A stretch of 64,000 nucleotides of DNA from Martinezella rhizogenes (GTDB taxonomy: Bacteria; Pseudomonadota; Alphaproteobacteria; Rhizobiales; Rhizobiaceae). Positions 8,694-16,519 of this stretch are shown one piece after another (position 1 is the stretch's first letter; the number at the start of each line of letters is the position of its first letter). The notes beneath the pieces were generated by a model. The model did no database searches, had not been told where the DNA came from, and saw only the letters and a program-made list of their open reading frames with translations. Made by a program: the position numbers and the translations under genes. The stretch covers positions 1-64,000 of the forward strand of contig JAAMEZ010000049.1 in the NCBI GenBank assembly GCA_013322215.1. The letters are read 5' to 3'.

Positions 8694-9398
8694 ATGGAAA
8701 TCGCCCCGGATGACGAAGGAAACCATCGACATCAGCCCAATCGCTTGGGCGAAATGGCGTATGGCAACATGAAGGAGCGGCTGATCCGAGGCGCTTTTTC
8801 TCCTGGAGATAAGCTCACAATCCGTGCGGTTTCGGAAATGCTGGATGTCAGCACGACGCCCGCTCGTGATGCCATCAACCGCCTGGTGATCGATGGGGCG
8901 CTCATTTACTCCGGCCCGAAAACCGTTATCGTTCCTCACTTAAGATTGTCGGATCTCGAGGAGATTACGCAGATGCGCCTGGCCCTGGAAGGGCTTGCGG
9001 CGGCGCTGTCCGTCAAGGCGGCAAGCGAGGCGATGATCGAAGAACTGGAGCTACTTCAGGCGAAAATTGACGCTGCATTGGATGAAAAGCGTTATTTTGA
9101 CGCCCTCTGGCATAACAAGGAGTTCCATTTTGCGATCTACCGTTTGAGCGGTATGCCCTATCTTTTGCAGACGATCGAGACCCTGTGGCTGCGGGTTGGT
9201 GCGTCATTTAATGGGCTCTACCCAGAATTTTCCGAGACCCGCCACGGTGCTCGCAACCATCGTGCCGCGATAGAGGCGCTTGTCGAGAAGGATGCGGCCG
9301 CTGCGCGCGCTGCCATCGAGAACGACATTCGTGATGGATTTCGTCAGATGAAAAAAATCGGCACAGACCGCGATCAAAGGAATCTCTCCCGCCGCTGA
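8694..9398 (+). CDS. GntR-family transcriptional regulator, FCD subfamily
   Basis: The 234-residue protein has an N-terminal winged helix (LGEMAYGNMKERLIRG, then the recognition segment VSEMLDVSTTPARDAINRL) and an all-helical FCD ligand domain. FCD metal-binding positions are represented by the R/D-rich first helix and by HNKEFHFAIY and HRAAIEAL. Such regulators usually repress catabolic genes and release DNA on binding a pathway carboxylate. The start with GGAGAAA eight bases upstream is chosen; an earlier ATG would place coding sequence over the palindrome. It is the natural candidate to bind the two matching palindromes flanking it. Confidence 0.85.
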   Translation: MEIAPDDEGNHRHQPNRLGEMAYGNMKERLIRGAFSPGDKLTIRAVSEMLDVSTTPARDAINRLVIDGALIYSGPKTVIVPHLRLSDLEEITQMRLALEGLAAALSVKAASEAMIEELELLQAKIDAALDEKRYFDALWHNKEFHFAIYRLSGMPYLLQTIETLWLRVGASFNGLYPEFSETRHGARNHRAAIEALVEKDAAAARAAIENDIRDGFRQMKKIGTDRDQRNLSRR

Positions 9399-9431
9399 AT
9401 AATTATGTTGCACTTTCCTTCTCTCCGTGTT

Positions 9432-9449
9432 TTTTTGTTGCAACAAAAA
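9432..9449. promoter_or_regulatory. Second copy of the GntR-type operator palindrome
   Basis: A perfect 18-base palindrome, TTTTTGTTGCAACAAAAA, sits 46 bases before the chosen start of the aminotransferase gene. Its inner 16 bases are identical to the site upstream of the GntR gene. Two matching perfect palindromes in the two control regions of one locus argue for common regulation of uptake and catabolism. Confidence 0.7.
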
Positions 9450-9495
9450 TGTGAACGGGATGCGAACGCGCATCTCTGCATGGAGAGGGCAAGGC

Positions 9496-10857
9496 ATGCT
9501 TCATCAGGATTTTCCATCATTTCGGCGGGTGGCGCCCAGATCGCGCTCGCAATACTTTTTCGAGCGAGGGCAGATCGTGTTTCCCGATGGAACCACGCGC
9601 GTCACCGTCGAACGCGATCCTCTGCCGACGTACATTTCCCGCGGTGAGGGTGCCTATCTGATCGATGTCGACGGCAATCGGCTCCTCGACCTCAATAACA
9701 ATTTCACAACGCTGATCCATGGTCACGGTTACCTGCCCGTCGCTGACGCAATTGCGGATCTCCTGCAGAAAGGAACCTGCTTTTCCAATCCAACGGAGCA
9801 CGAGCTGGGATTGGCGGAATTGCTCGTGCAGCGCATTCCCACGATTGAGCAGATCCGCTTCGTCAATAGCGGCACCGAGGCCGTCATGTTCGCTATCAAG
9901 GCAGCCCGCGCCTTTACCGGGCGGTCGCGCATTGCCCGCGTCGAAGGGGCCTATCACGGTTCCTATGATTGGGCCGAGGTAAGCCAGGGCGCGTCGCCTG
10001 CATCCTGGGGACCATCGGATGCCCCTGCATCCACGACCTCTTATGCCGGCGCGCCGGAAAGTGTGGCCGAAGAGGTCGATGTGATCCGTTTCAATGATGT
10101 CGAAGGCTTGGAACGGAGGTTGGCCGCGTCGGGCGGCGACCTTGCCTGCATACTGATTGATCCCATGCCAAGCAGGGCAGGTTTGCTCGCCCCTGAGCCA
10201 GCCTTTATCGAAGCCGTCTCTGATCTGGCCCGACAATATGGCGTTCTCGTCGTAGCGGATGAAGTGCTCAATCTTCGGCAGGGATATCGTGGTGCATCGG
10301 CGCGTTTCGGGCTCGTGCCGGACCTTATTGCTGCCGGAAAGATCATCGGCGGCGGCTTTCCTGTCGGCGCGGTTGGTGGCCGCAAAGAGGTGATGGGGGT
10401 GTTCTCAAGCTTGGGCGCGAGGCCGGCGGTGCCACAGGGCGGCACCTTTTCGGCCAATCCGGTGTCAATGGTCGCAGGAAGGGTGGCTATGGAGGCACTG
10501 ACATCGGCAAGCTTCGAGCGTCTTGATGAAATGGGTGCCCGTGTGCGCGATGGCCTTTCTGCCGCGATCGTGCGTCATGACGCCCCATTTATCGTCACCG
10601 GTTCGGCTTCGCTTTTCCGCATCCACCCCAAGCGGCAGGTTCCACGTGACTATCGGCAGGCCTTCCCGACACCGGAACAGAACAGTTGGATGACCAATCT
10701 GACAAGCCATTTCCGTCAACTCGATATCCTCCTGCCCTTTGGCGCCGCCGCCTGCCTCTCCACGGCCATGACGAATACCGATCTTGATTTGATCGTCGAA
10801 GTCTTCGGCGATTTCCTCGAAACCCACGAAGCCGATTTTGCGGGAGCAATCGCATGA
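9496..10857 (+). CDS. Class III PLP-dependent aminotransferase (glutamate-1-semialdehyde aminomutase-like)
   Basis: The 453-residue enzyme has class III aminotransferase landmarks: NSGTEAVMFAIKAARAFTGR for phosphate binding, GAYHG, the cofactor aspartate in VVADEVLNLRQGYRG, and the Schiff-base lysine in LIAAGKIIGGGFPVGA. It resembles aminomutase-like paralogues found in catabolic operons rather than housekeeping HemL. Probable role: transamination or amino shift of an imported amine or amino acid. The start at 9496 follows GGAGAGGG at a good distance; earlier in-frame starts would overlap the operator palindrome. It is the first gene of a four-gene chain whose stops and starts overlap by 4, 4 and 14 bases. 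Confidence 0.85.
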   Translation: MLHQDFPSFRRVAPRSRSQYFFERGQIVFPDGTTRVTVERDPLPTYISRGEGAYLIDVDGNRLLDLNNNFTTLIHGHGYLPVADAIADLLQKGTCFSNPTEHELGLAELLVQRIPTIEQIRFVNSGTEAVMFAIKAARAFTGRSRIARVEGAYHGSYDWAEVSQGASPASWGPSDAPASTTSYAGAPESVAEEVDVIRFNDVEGLERRLAASGGDLACILIDPMPSRAGLLAPEPAFIEAVSDLARQYGVLVVADEVLNLRQGYRGASARFGLVPDLIAAGKIIGGGFPVGAVGGRKEVMGVFSSLGARPAVPQGGTFSANPVSMVAGRVAMEALTSASFERLDEMGARVRDGLSAAIVRHDAPFIVTGSASLFRIHPKRQVPRDYRQAFPTPEQNSWMTNLTSHFRQLDILLPFGAAACLSTAMTNTDLDLIVEVFGDFLETHEADFAGAIA

Positions 10858-12566
10858 CCACGAAGTCCTTGGAAACTGTCGCCGAATGCCTGGCTCGCTC
10901 GCTGGTGCGCCATGACGTCACCCATATATTTGCTCAGAGCCTACCATCAGCGCTCATCCTGGCTGCCGAAATGGCAGGCATTCGCCAGGTCGCTTACCGG
11001 CAGGAGAATATGGGCGGCGCCATGGCCGATGGTTATGCTCGCCGATCCGGAAAGATCGGTGTGGTGGCTGCCCAGAATGGTCCGGCTGCCACGCTGCTCG
11101 TGCCCCCCATGGCCGAAGCGCTGAAGGCGAGCGTTCCGATCGTAGCACTTGTGCAGGAAGTCGAGCGCGATCAAATGGATCGGAACGCGTTTCAGGAGCT
11201 CGACCATATCGCGCTCTTCCAATCCTGCACGAAATGGGTGCGCAGGGTCATGGTTCCGGAGCGAATCGAGGACTATGTTGATGCCGCCTTCACTGCTGCT
11301 GCCTCCGGTCGACCGGGGCCGGTCGCGTTGCTGTTGCCTGCCGATCTGTTGCGCTCGGAGCTTGGTCTCACAACGCCTTCACGATCTCTGAATCTTGGCC
11401 ATTGGCCGCTTGATCGGTCGTGCCCCGATCGCGCGAGTTTGCAATGGGCAGCGGAGTTGATCGCGAATGCTCACAATCCCGTAGTCATCGCGGGTGGGGG
11501 TGTCCTCGGCAGCGATGCGTGCCATGAACTGGCCATGTTGCAGGATCTGGCTGTACTCCCAATTTTGACCACCAACATGGGTAAGGGCGCCGTTAATGAA
11601 TATCATCCGCTTTCGGCCGGCGTCTTAGGATCACTCGTGGGTCCCCGGTCACTTGGACGCCATACGGCTGCCCTCGTCGGGGAGGCAGACCTTATCATTC
11701 TGATTGGAACGCGAACCAATCAGAACGGCACGGATAGCTGGCGGCAAATTCCTGCTGGTGCTCAGGTGATCCACATCGATGTCGACCCTCAGGAGATCGG
11801 CCGCAATTATCAAGCGCTGCGCCTGGTCGGGGACGCGCGCGAGACGCTCAGAGAGCTTGTTCATGCCCTGAACGGGCAAGACTTATCCCAACGTCGGGAC
11901 CAACGTGCTGCTATTACCGACCGCATAGCCGAGTGTTGGCGGCGGTTCGATGAGGATCGGCATCAGCTCGTGCATGCTACTGCCTCGCCGATCCGCCCGG
12001 AACGCATCATGGCAGAACTGCAGGCAGCATTGACATCACAGACGACCGTCGTTGCGGATGCAAGCTATTCATCGATGTGGGTCGTCGGCCAATTGCGATC
12101 GCTTGCCTCAGGAATGCGGTTCCTGACGCCACGCGGTCTTGCGGGACTGGGGTGGGGCCTGCCTCTGGCTCTTGGCGCAAAGGCAGCGAGGCCCAAGCAT
12201 CCGGTGGTCGCCATCATTGGCGACGGCGGGTTCGCCCATAGCTGGGCGGAGATGGAAACCATGGTTCGCTCCGAACTTCCCGTAACAATTATCCTTCTCA
12301 ATAACGGTATCCTCGGTTTCCAGCGGGATGCCGAGACCGTGAAGTTCGGGCGCTTCACATCGGCGTGCCATTTTGCTCCTGTCGACCATATGCAGATCGC
12401 TCAAGCCTGCGGATGCCCGGCAGTGCGCGTTGAGGATCCGGCCGAGCTCACGGGTCATCTACAGGGTGGACTGGCAGGCAAGGGGCCGCTGTTTATCGAG
12501 GTCATGACAGATCCCGAGGCTCATCCGGCTTTGTCGTTGTTTGCCGGCTTGGATGAGGCGGCATGA
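10854..12566 (+). CDS. Thiamine-pyrophosphate enzyme, acetolactate synthase-like
   Basis: The 570-residue protein has the three-domain layout of the acetolactate synthase/benzoylformate decarboxylase family: a Pyr domain with the catalytic glutamate in AYRQENMGGAMADGYAR, a central domain with PVVIAGGGVL, and a PP domain with the TPP motif GDGGFAHSWAEMETMV...NN. The neighbours suggest a catabolic decarboxylase or carboligase acting on the keto product of the aminotransferase, rather than branched-chain amino-acid synthesis; no small regulatory subunit follows. Its start overlaps the aminotransferase stop (ATGA). Confidence 0.85.
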   Translation: MTTKSLETVAECLARSLVRHDVTHIFAQSLPSALILAAEMAGIRQVAYRQENMGGAMADGYARRSGKIGVVAAQNGPAATLLVPPMAEALKASVPIVALVQEVERDQMDRNAFQELDHIALFQSCTKWVRRVMVPERIEDYVDAAFTAAASGRPGPVALLLPADLLRSELGLTTPSRSLNLGHWPLDRSCPDRASLQWAAELIANAHNPVVIAGGGVLGSDACHELAMLQDLAVLPILTTNMGKGAVNEYHPLSAGVLGSLVGPRSLGRHTAALVGEADLIILIGTRTNQNGTDSWRQIPAGAQVIHIDVDPQEIGRNYQALRLVGDARETLRELVHALNGQDLSQRRDQRAAITDRIAECWRRFDEDRHQLVHATASPIRPERIMAELQAALTSQTTVVADASYSSMWVVGQLRSLASGMRFLTPRGLAGLGWGLPLALGAKAARPKHPVVAIIGDGGFAHSWAEMETMVRSELPVTIILLNNGILGFQRDAETVKFGRFTSACHFAPVDHMQIAQACGCPAVRVEDPAELTGHLQGGLAGKGPLFIEVMTDPEAHPALSLFAGLDEAA

Positions 12567-13336
12567 TGCCTAAGCCGTCTCGCATCGCCGTCGTGACAGG
12601 AGGGACGAGCGGTATAGGATTGGCGACGGCGCGAAAGCTATTGGCGGCGGGGCATTGCGTCGCCGTCTTTAGTCACAGCGCTAAAACTGTGACTGACGCA
12701 ACTGCCGTGCTATCCGCAGAGTTCGGATCTGGACGGGTCTTGGGCCGAGTGGTCGATCTGTCGGATCCTGTGGCTGTAGCCAATTTCTTCGAAGAGCTCT
12801 CATCGACCTGGGGAGATGCCGGAATTCTCGTTTGCAACGCCGGGATATCGCCCAAGGGCTTTACTGGCCCTCGGCAGTTCGAGGATATCGGGCTGGAGGA
12901 ATGGAACGAAGTGCTGGCCGTGAATCTGACCGGCACCATGTTATGTTGTCAGGCAGTCGTCAGGGGAATGCGACAGGCGGGATTCGGACGCATCATTTTG
13001 ATCGGATCGCTCGCTGGGCGCACACGCCCTCGCATCGCCGGTGGCGCTTACGCCACCAGCAAGGCAGCACTGGCCGGTCTTATGCGCGCGCTTGTCGGAT
13101 CATGCGGTCCTTTCGGCATAACCGTTAATCTCGTGGCGCCGGGCAGGATCTTGACGCCCTTGACCGGCGACCCCAATACGCCAGCCAATCGGGACGCGGT
13201 CGGACGTATTCCTTCTGCCAGATTGGGAACGCCGGAGGATATCGCTGCTGCCGTTGCCTTCCTGGCGTCGGAGGAGGCGGGTTTCGTTAATGGTGCTATC
13301 CTCGATATCAACGGGGGTGAATATGCGCCAGCCTAG
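12563..13336 (+). CDS. Short-chain dehydrogenase/reductase
   Basis: The 257-residue SDR has the NAD(P)-binding TGGTSGIG motif at the N-terminus, NAG (CNAGIS), the catalytic serine in LIGSLAG, YATSK as the active-site YxxxK, and a C-terminal NGAILDINGG typical of classical SDRs. It overlaps the TPP-enzyme stop by four bases. A plausible role is oxidation or reduction of the aldehyde or ketol released by that enzyme. A second ATG directly follows the first, so the start is certain to within one codon. Confidence 0.85.
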   Translation: MMPKPSRIAVVTGGTSGIGLATARKLLAAGHCVAVFSHSAKTVTDATAVLSAEFGSGRVLGRVVDLSDPVAVANFFEELSSTWGDAGILVCNAGISPKGFTGPRQFEDIGLEEWNEVLAVNLTGTMLCCQAVVRGMRQAGFGRIILIGSLAGRTRPRIAGGAYATSKAALAGLMRALVGSCGPFGITVNLVAPGRILTPLTGDPNTPANRDAVGRIPSARLGTPEDIAAAVAFLASEEAGFVNGAILDINGGEYAPA

Positions 13337-14138
13337 AGCCGTCACACGGTTCGGCGCGTCCAACTTCAAGCGCTCTGATGCGGCAGTGAAGCTCGAGGTG
13401 ACTGCCTGCAACGAAGTCATTATCTGGACCTGCGATGCGGAGTTGTTCCTGCCGTTTAGCTATATTCTGAAGACCGAAGGTTTTATCCCCTCTTTGGCTT
13501 GCAGCGCAAACGATGTTCTGACTTCCTGCGCGGAGCGCTTGCCGTGCGCAATCCTTTTAGATTGCACCCACGAAACCCAGGATGCCGTTTCCATATGTGG
13601 CGAAATCAGGCGCTCCACCACACATGACAACGAGGTCCGTCTGATTGCGCTTTTACGAAGCGAAGCGCAGCCGCTTCATCTGGCCTTGCTGCAAGCCGGT
13701 GTTGATGACTTCCTGTTCAGGCCGCTTTCGCCGGAGAAGTTGCTGACATCTCTCAGACAGGCGACGGGACAAGCCATGGAAACGGCCAATTCTAAAATAG
13801 CTGCGTCGCTGGCCTTTGCCGATCTGGAAGTCGACGTCGACAGCCGCCGAATACATTGCAACGGTCGCGATTTTGCGCTGCCGCCAATCGAGTTCAATAT
13901 TTTACGTCATCTGATGAACCGGCAGGGACAGCTCTGCAGCCGTTCCGAGCTGATTGCTTCGGCTTGGCCGGCTTCCGCCGAAGTCACGCCGCGAACGGTG
14001 GACGTTCACATTGGCCGCTTGCGCAAGGTGCTGGGAGAGTTGCCCGGATGTAGTGCTGCCATTCGCACCGTCCATGCAGCTGGCTATGTGTTCAGGCCAC
14101 GGGGCTTACGAAAGAGTGGCTCAGGCACATCGGCATAG
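13323..14138 (+). CDS. OmpR/PhoB-type response regulator with an atypical receiver
   Basis: The 271-residue protein has an N-terminal receiver-like domain (phosphoacceptor candidate in AILLDCTHE, final segment LFRPLSPEKL) and a C-terminal winged helix (FNILRHLMNRQGQLCSRSEL, then RTVDVHIGRLRKVL and IRTVHAAGYVF). The conserved lysine before proline in the last receiver strand is an arginine here, and the early acidic pair is weak, so phosphorylation may be absent or altered. The start at 13323 has GGGGGTGA upstream and overlaps the SDR gene by 14 bases. No histidine kinase is adjacent, so it is an orphan that may give this locus a second level of control. Confidence 0.75.
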   Translation: MRQPRAVTRFGASNFKRSDAAVKLEVTACNEVIIWTCDAELFLPFSYILKTEGFIPSLACSANDVLTSCAERLPCAILLDCTHETQDAVSICGEIRRSTTHDNEVRLIALLRSEAQPLHLALLQAGVDDFLFRPLSPEKLLTSLRQATGQAMETANSKIAASLAFADLEVDVDSRRIHCNGRDFALPPIEFNILRHLMNRQGQLCSRSELIASAWPASAEVTPRTVDVHIGRLRKVLGELPGCSAAIRTVHAAGYVFRPRGLRKSGSGTSA

Positions 14139-14212
14139 TCGCTTTATTTGGACGTTTCTGAGTTTTAATTGATTATTTCAATTCAGTTTGATTCGGCGAC
14201 TGAGACGACCAA

Positions 14213-14566
14213 TCACCGCGCCTGAAAGCTCCTTAGCTTCTCGAAAATCTCCGGCGCGATCTCAAATTGACGGGCCTTGCCGCGGCCCATCGAATTTTTC
14301 ACGAACGTCTCCGTCAGGATCCCACGTTTCACCAGCGGCTCGATTGTCTCCGTCACTCCCATGCGTGTGAGCTTAGTAATTTCGACTATATTTGAGATAG
14401 TTAGTGCCTGGTGAGCTTGGTTCATGATGTAAAGAACACTCATCATGCCGACCTGTTTTAGCCGGGATTGCGGTGTCTCGTCCTCCTGCGGATGATCCAT
14501 GATCTCATGCAGGATGAAGGCTGCAAACGAAAGACTGTGCCACTGGATGGTTAGGGTACTTGTCAT
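14213..14566 (-). CDS. MarR-like winged-helix regulator
   Basis: The 117-residue product shows a MarR-like DNA-binding fold: QSRLKQVGMMSVLYIMNQAHQALTISNIVEITKLTRMGVTETI split over helices, then a wing with GILTETFVKNSMGRGKAR. It reads divergently from the T4SS operon across a 100-base gap containing AT-rich TATAAA repeats, so it may regulate that operon. The ATG at 14566 has only a weak A-rich ribosome site. The frame is open 28 codons upstream into the control region, which I take as non-coding. Confidence 0.65.
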   Translation of the reverse strand: MTSTLTIQWHSLSFAAFILHEIMDHPQEDETPQSRLKQVGMMSVLYIMNQAHQALTISNIVEITKLTRMGVTETIEPLVKRGILTETFVKNSMGRGKARQFEIAPEIFEKLRSFQAR

Positions 14567-14665
14567 CTTTTTAACTGCATTATATAAACTAGTATAAATT
14601 ACGAGCAGCGCCAGATTCGTCGCCGAACGGATCGTTTGATATCGCCACATCGAAGGATCATGCTG

Positions 14666-15205
14666 ATGAAACGCCTTCTGGTTGGAACAATCTTCGCCAT
14701 TGCCGGCTGCATCCCTTTATACCTCATTTCCGAGCGGCATGCGCGCGCCGATGACTGGGGATGTCAGGTTATCCTGTGTCTTTCCAATCCGGGTGGACCT
14801 ACACAATATGCCGCCTGCCGTCCGCCGATCAGCAAGCTCTGGCAAGAGCTTGCCAAGGGGCATTCTTTTCCCACCTGTAGCGGTGTCGGCTTCCGGGCAT
14901 CGCGTCCTGGTTACGAGCCCTATTTCTGCAATGACAGCTATCGCCTGACGACACGCTATGGCGAGCGCGGTCAACAGGAGACTTGCGTTTCGCTGACGCT
15001 TTCCAAGGTTGATGGCGGCTATTGCGCCTCCGGTCGTAATAGTGGCGCAAGAGACGATGGGCTGGTGATATCGGCGCGCTGGCAACGGGATGGCCGGCAC
15101 ACGCAATGCATGGGCTATCCGACGGCGCGGCCGAATATGCGATCCGAGCCCCATTATGTCGATGTGACCATCGATGGCGTTGGAAGCCAGCGAGTGTGGT
15201 ACTGA
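14666..15205 (+). CDS. TrbM-like exported protein, first gene of the T4SS operon
   Basis: The 179-residue protein begins with a signal peptide (MKRLLVGTIFAIAG, then ERHARA) and continues with WGCQVILCLSNPGGP, CRPPISKLWQELAKG and PFPTC, the Cys-rich signature of TrbM-type conjugation proteins. Several cysteine pairs suggest disulfides in the periplasm. The ATG at 14666 has GGA eight bases upstream; an ATG six bases earlier lies too close to that site. virB1 starts two bases after its stop. TrbM-like proteins accompany some VirB systems, with an undefined role in pilus or mating-channel assembly. Confidence 0.65.
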   Translation: MKRLLVGTIFAIAGCIPLYLISERHARADDWGCQVILCLSNPGGPTQYAACRPPISKLWQELAKGHSFPTCSGVGFRASRPGYEPYFCNDSYRLTTRYGERGQQETCVSLTLSKVDGGYCASGRNSGARDDGLVISARWQRDGRHTQCMGYPTARPNMRSEPHYVDVTIDGVGSQRVWY

Positions 15206-15207
15206 TC

Positions 15208-15876
15208 ATGGCCGTCTCCTTCACCGATCTTGCCCAGACTTGTGCGCCGGCGATTCCGATCGAAACGCTTGCAGCGGTTGTCAGTCTCGAAAGCCAGTTC
15301 CAGCCTTTCGATATTCGTGTGGGCGGAAGTTCATCTCTTCTTGAACAGCCGAAGAGCAAGGCTGAGGCGATCGAAACCGCAACGGCGCTGATGGCGGAGC
15401 ACAAAGATGTCCAGCTAGGGCTTGGCGGCATTGGCATCGCCGAATTGCGCAAGTTTGATCTCAGCATCGCGGACGCCTTCGATCCATGCCTCAACCTCAA
15501 GGCAACGGCCACACTGCTCGATGGTTATTATCGTTTGGCCGTGCACGCCGGCGCGACATTGCAGCAGGCTGAGCGCGTAATGCTTCAATCCTACTACGGG
15601 CGCTCCGATCCTTCGATCGGAAAGATGGCCCAATATGACGATCAGGTCCAAAGCGAAGCCAAACGGCTTTCGAAGACGCTCTCCGCCATAGCGATAGGGC
15701 AGAGCGTCGAGATGCCGACAGTTCCCGAATCCCAAGCCAGTGATCCGTCCTTGAACGGTGAGGAAAGGCCTTTGCCCGAACGGTCGGTGAAACCACCGTC
15801 TTGGGATGTCTTCCACGCAGCGCGGCAATCATCTGCGCTGGTTTTCCAAAATGATCACCCGGAGCAGTCTGAATGA
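15208..15876 (+). CDS. virB1: VirB1-like lytic transglycosylase
   Basis: The 222-residue protein carries the transglycosylase glutamate in TLAAVVSLESQFQPFDIRV and the following LGLGGIGIAELRKFDL and DPCLNLKATATLL segments of the VirB1/Slt fold. VirB1 locally opens peptidoglycan for assembly of the secretion channel. No classical signal peptide is evident at the chosen start; longer starts lie inside the upstream gene. The C-terminal third is low-complexity and probably the processed VirB1* part. It overlaps virB2 by four bases. Confidence 0.8.
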   Translation: MAVSFTDLAQTCAPAIPIETLAAVVSLESQFQPFDIRVGGSSSLLEQPKSKAEAIETATALMAEHKDVQLGLGGIGIAELRKFDLSIADAFDPCLNLKATATLLDGYYRLAVHAGATLQQAERVMLQSYYGRSDPSIGKMAQYDDQVQSEAKRLSKTLSAIAIGQSVEMPTVPESQASDPSLNGEERPLPERSVKPPSWDVFHAARQSSALVFQNDHPEQSE

Positions 15877-16175
15877 TGACCAGGATCAATATTCGTTCGT
15901 TTGGCATCACCGTTGCGATGGCAAGTGTCCTTTCGATCGCGATGATCGAGCCAGCCTTCGCGCAGAGCGCCGGCGGAATCGAGACGGTTCTTCAGAATAT
16001 CGTCACCTTACTCACCGGCAACGTCGCCAAGCTCTTGGCAACGATCGCCGTCATCATCGTCGGTATCGCCTGGATGTTCGGTTACCTGGACCTTCGCAAG
16101 GCCGCCTATGTCGTGCTTGGTATCGGCATTCTATTTGGCGCCTCGCAGATCGTCAGCACGATTTCCGGGGGCTGA
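15873..16175 (+). CDS. virB2: VirB2 major pilin
   Basis: This 100-residue protein has a long signal peptide ending AFA-QSAGG, followed by two hydrophobic helices separated by a short positively charged turn (LDLRKA), the standard pilin pattern of about 70 mature residues. VirB2 polymerises with phospholipid into the T-pilus. The location between virB1 and virB3 supports the assignment. Confidence 0.85.
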   Translation: MMTRINIRSFGITVAMASVLSIAMIEPAFAQSAGGIETVLQNIVTLLTGNVAKLLATIAVIIVGIAWMFGYLDLRKAAYVVLGIGILFGASQIVSTISGG

Positions 16176-16177
16176 AG

Positions 16178-16519
16178 ATGATGCTGGAGAAGGTTTCGCT
16201 TGAGGAAGATACCCTATTCTTGGCCTGCACCCGGCCAGCGATGATTGCCGGGGTGACGATGGAGGCCATGGGCGTCAACATTATACTGACGACGATCCTC
16301 TACATAATTGCCGGCTCGATTGCCTATGGGCTTGCCGGTGTGGTCTTTCATTTCATTTTCCGCTCGCTCGTCAAGCATGACCACAACATGTTCCGTATTC
16401 TGCTGGCCTGGATCGAAACGCGCGGTCGTTCGCGCAACGGCGCCTATTGGAGTGGTGCTTCGCTGACGCCGTTGAGGCTAGTGCGACACTATGACGAAAG
16501 GGACCTTGGTCATGCCTAA
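16178..16519 (+). CDS. virB3: VirB3 inner-membrane protein
   Basis: The 113-residue product starts MMLEKVSLEEDTLFLACTRP, the typical VirB3 N-terminus (TRPAM), and has one or two membrane segments around residues 35-65. VirB3 associates with VirB4 at the cytoplasmic gate. The start follows the virB2 stop by two bases with GAAG overlap. A longer frame reaching back into virB1/virB2 in another phase was ignored. Its last eight bases overlap virB4. Confidence 0.85.
   Translation: MMLEKVSLEEDTLFLACTRPAMIAGVTMEAMGVNIILTTILYIIAGSIAYGLAGVVFHFIFRSLVKHDHNMFRILLAWIETRGRSRNGAYWSGASLTPLRLVRHYDERDLGHA

Noticed and set aside
8464..8694. 77-codon N-terminal extension of the PotA-like ATPase
   Set aside because: It would cover the divergent control region and palindrome, does not resemble ABC ATPases, and a good ribosome site precedes the internal TTG.
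9427..9495. Longer start for the aminotransferase gene
   Set aside because: It would translate through the operator palindrome; the ATG at 9496 has a much better ribosome site.
10854..12566. Assigning the TPP enzyme as sulfoacetaldehyde acetyltransferase or acetolactate synthase
   Set aside because: Only family-level motifs are visible; the partner genes expected for either role (phosphotransacetylase, or a small regulatory subunit) are absent.
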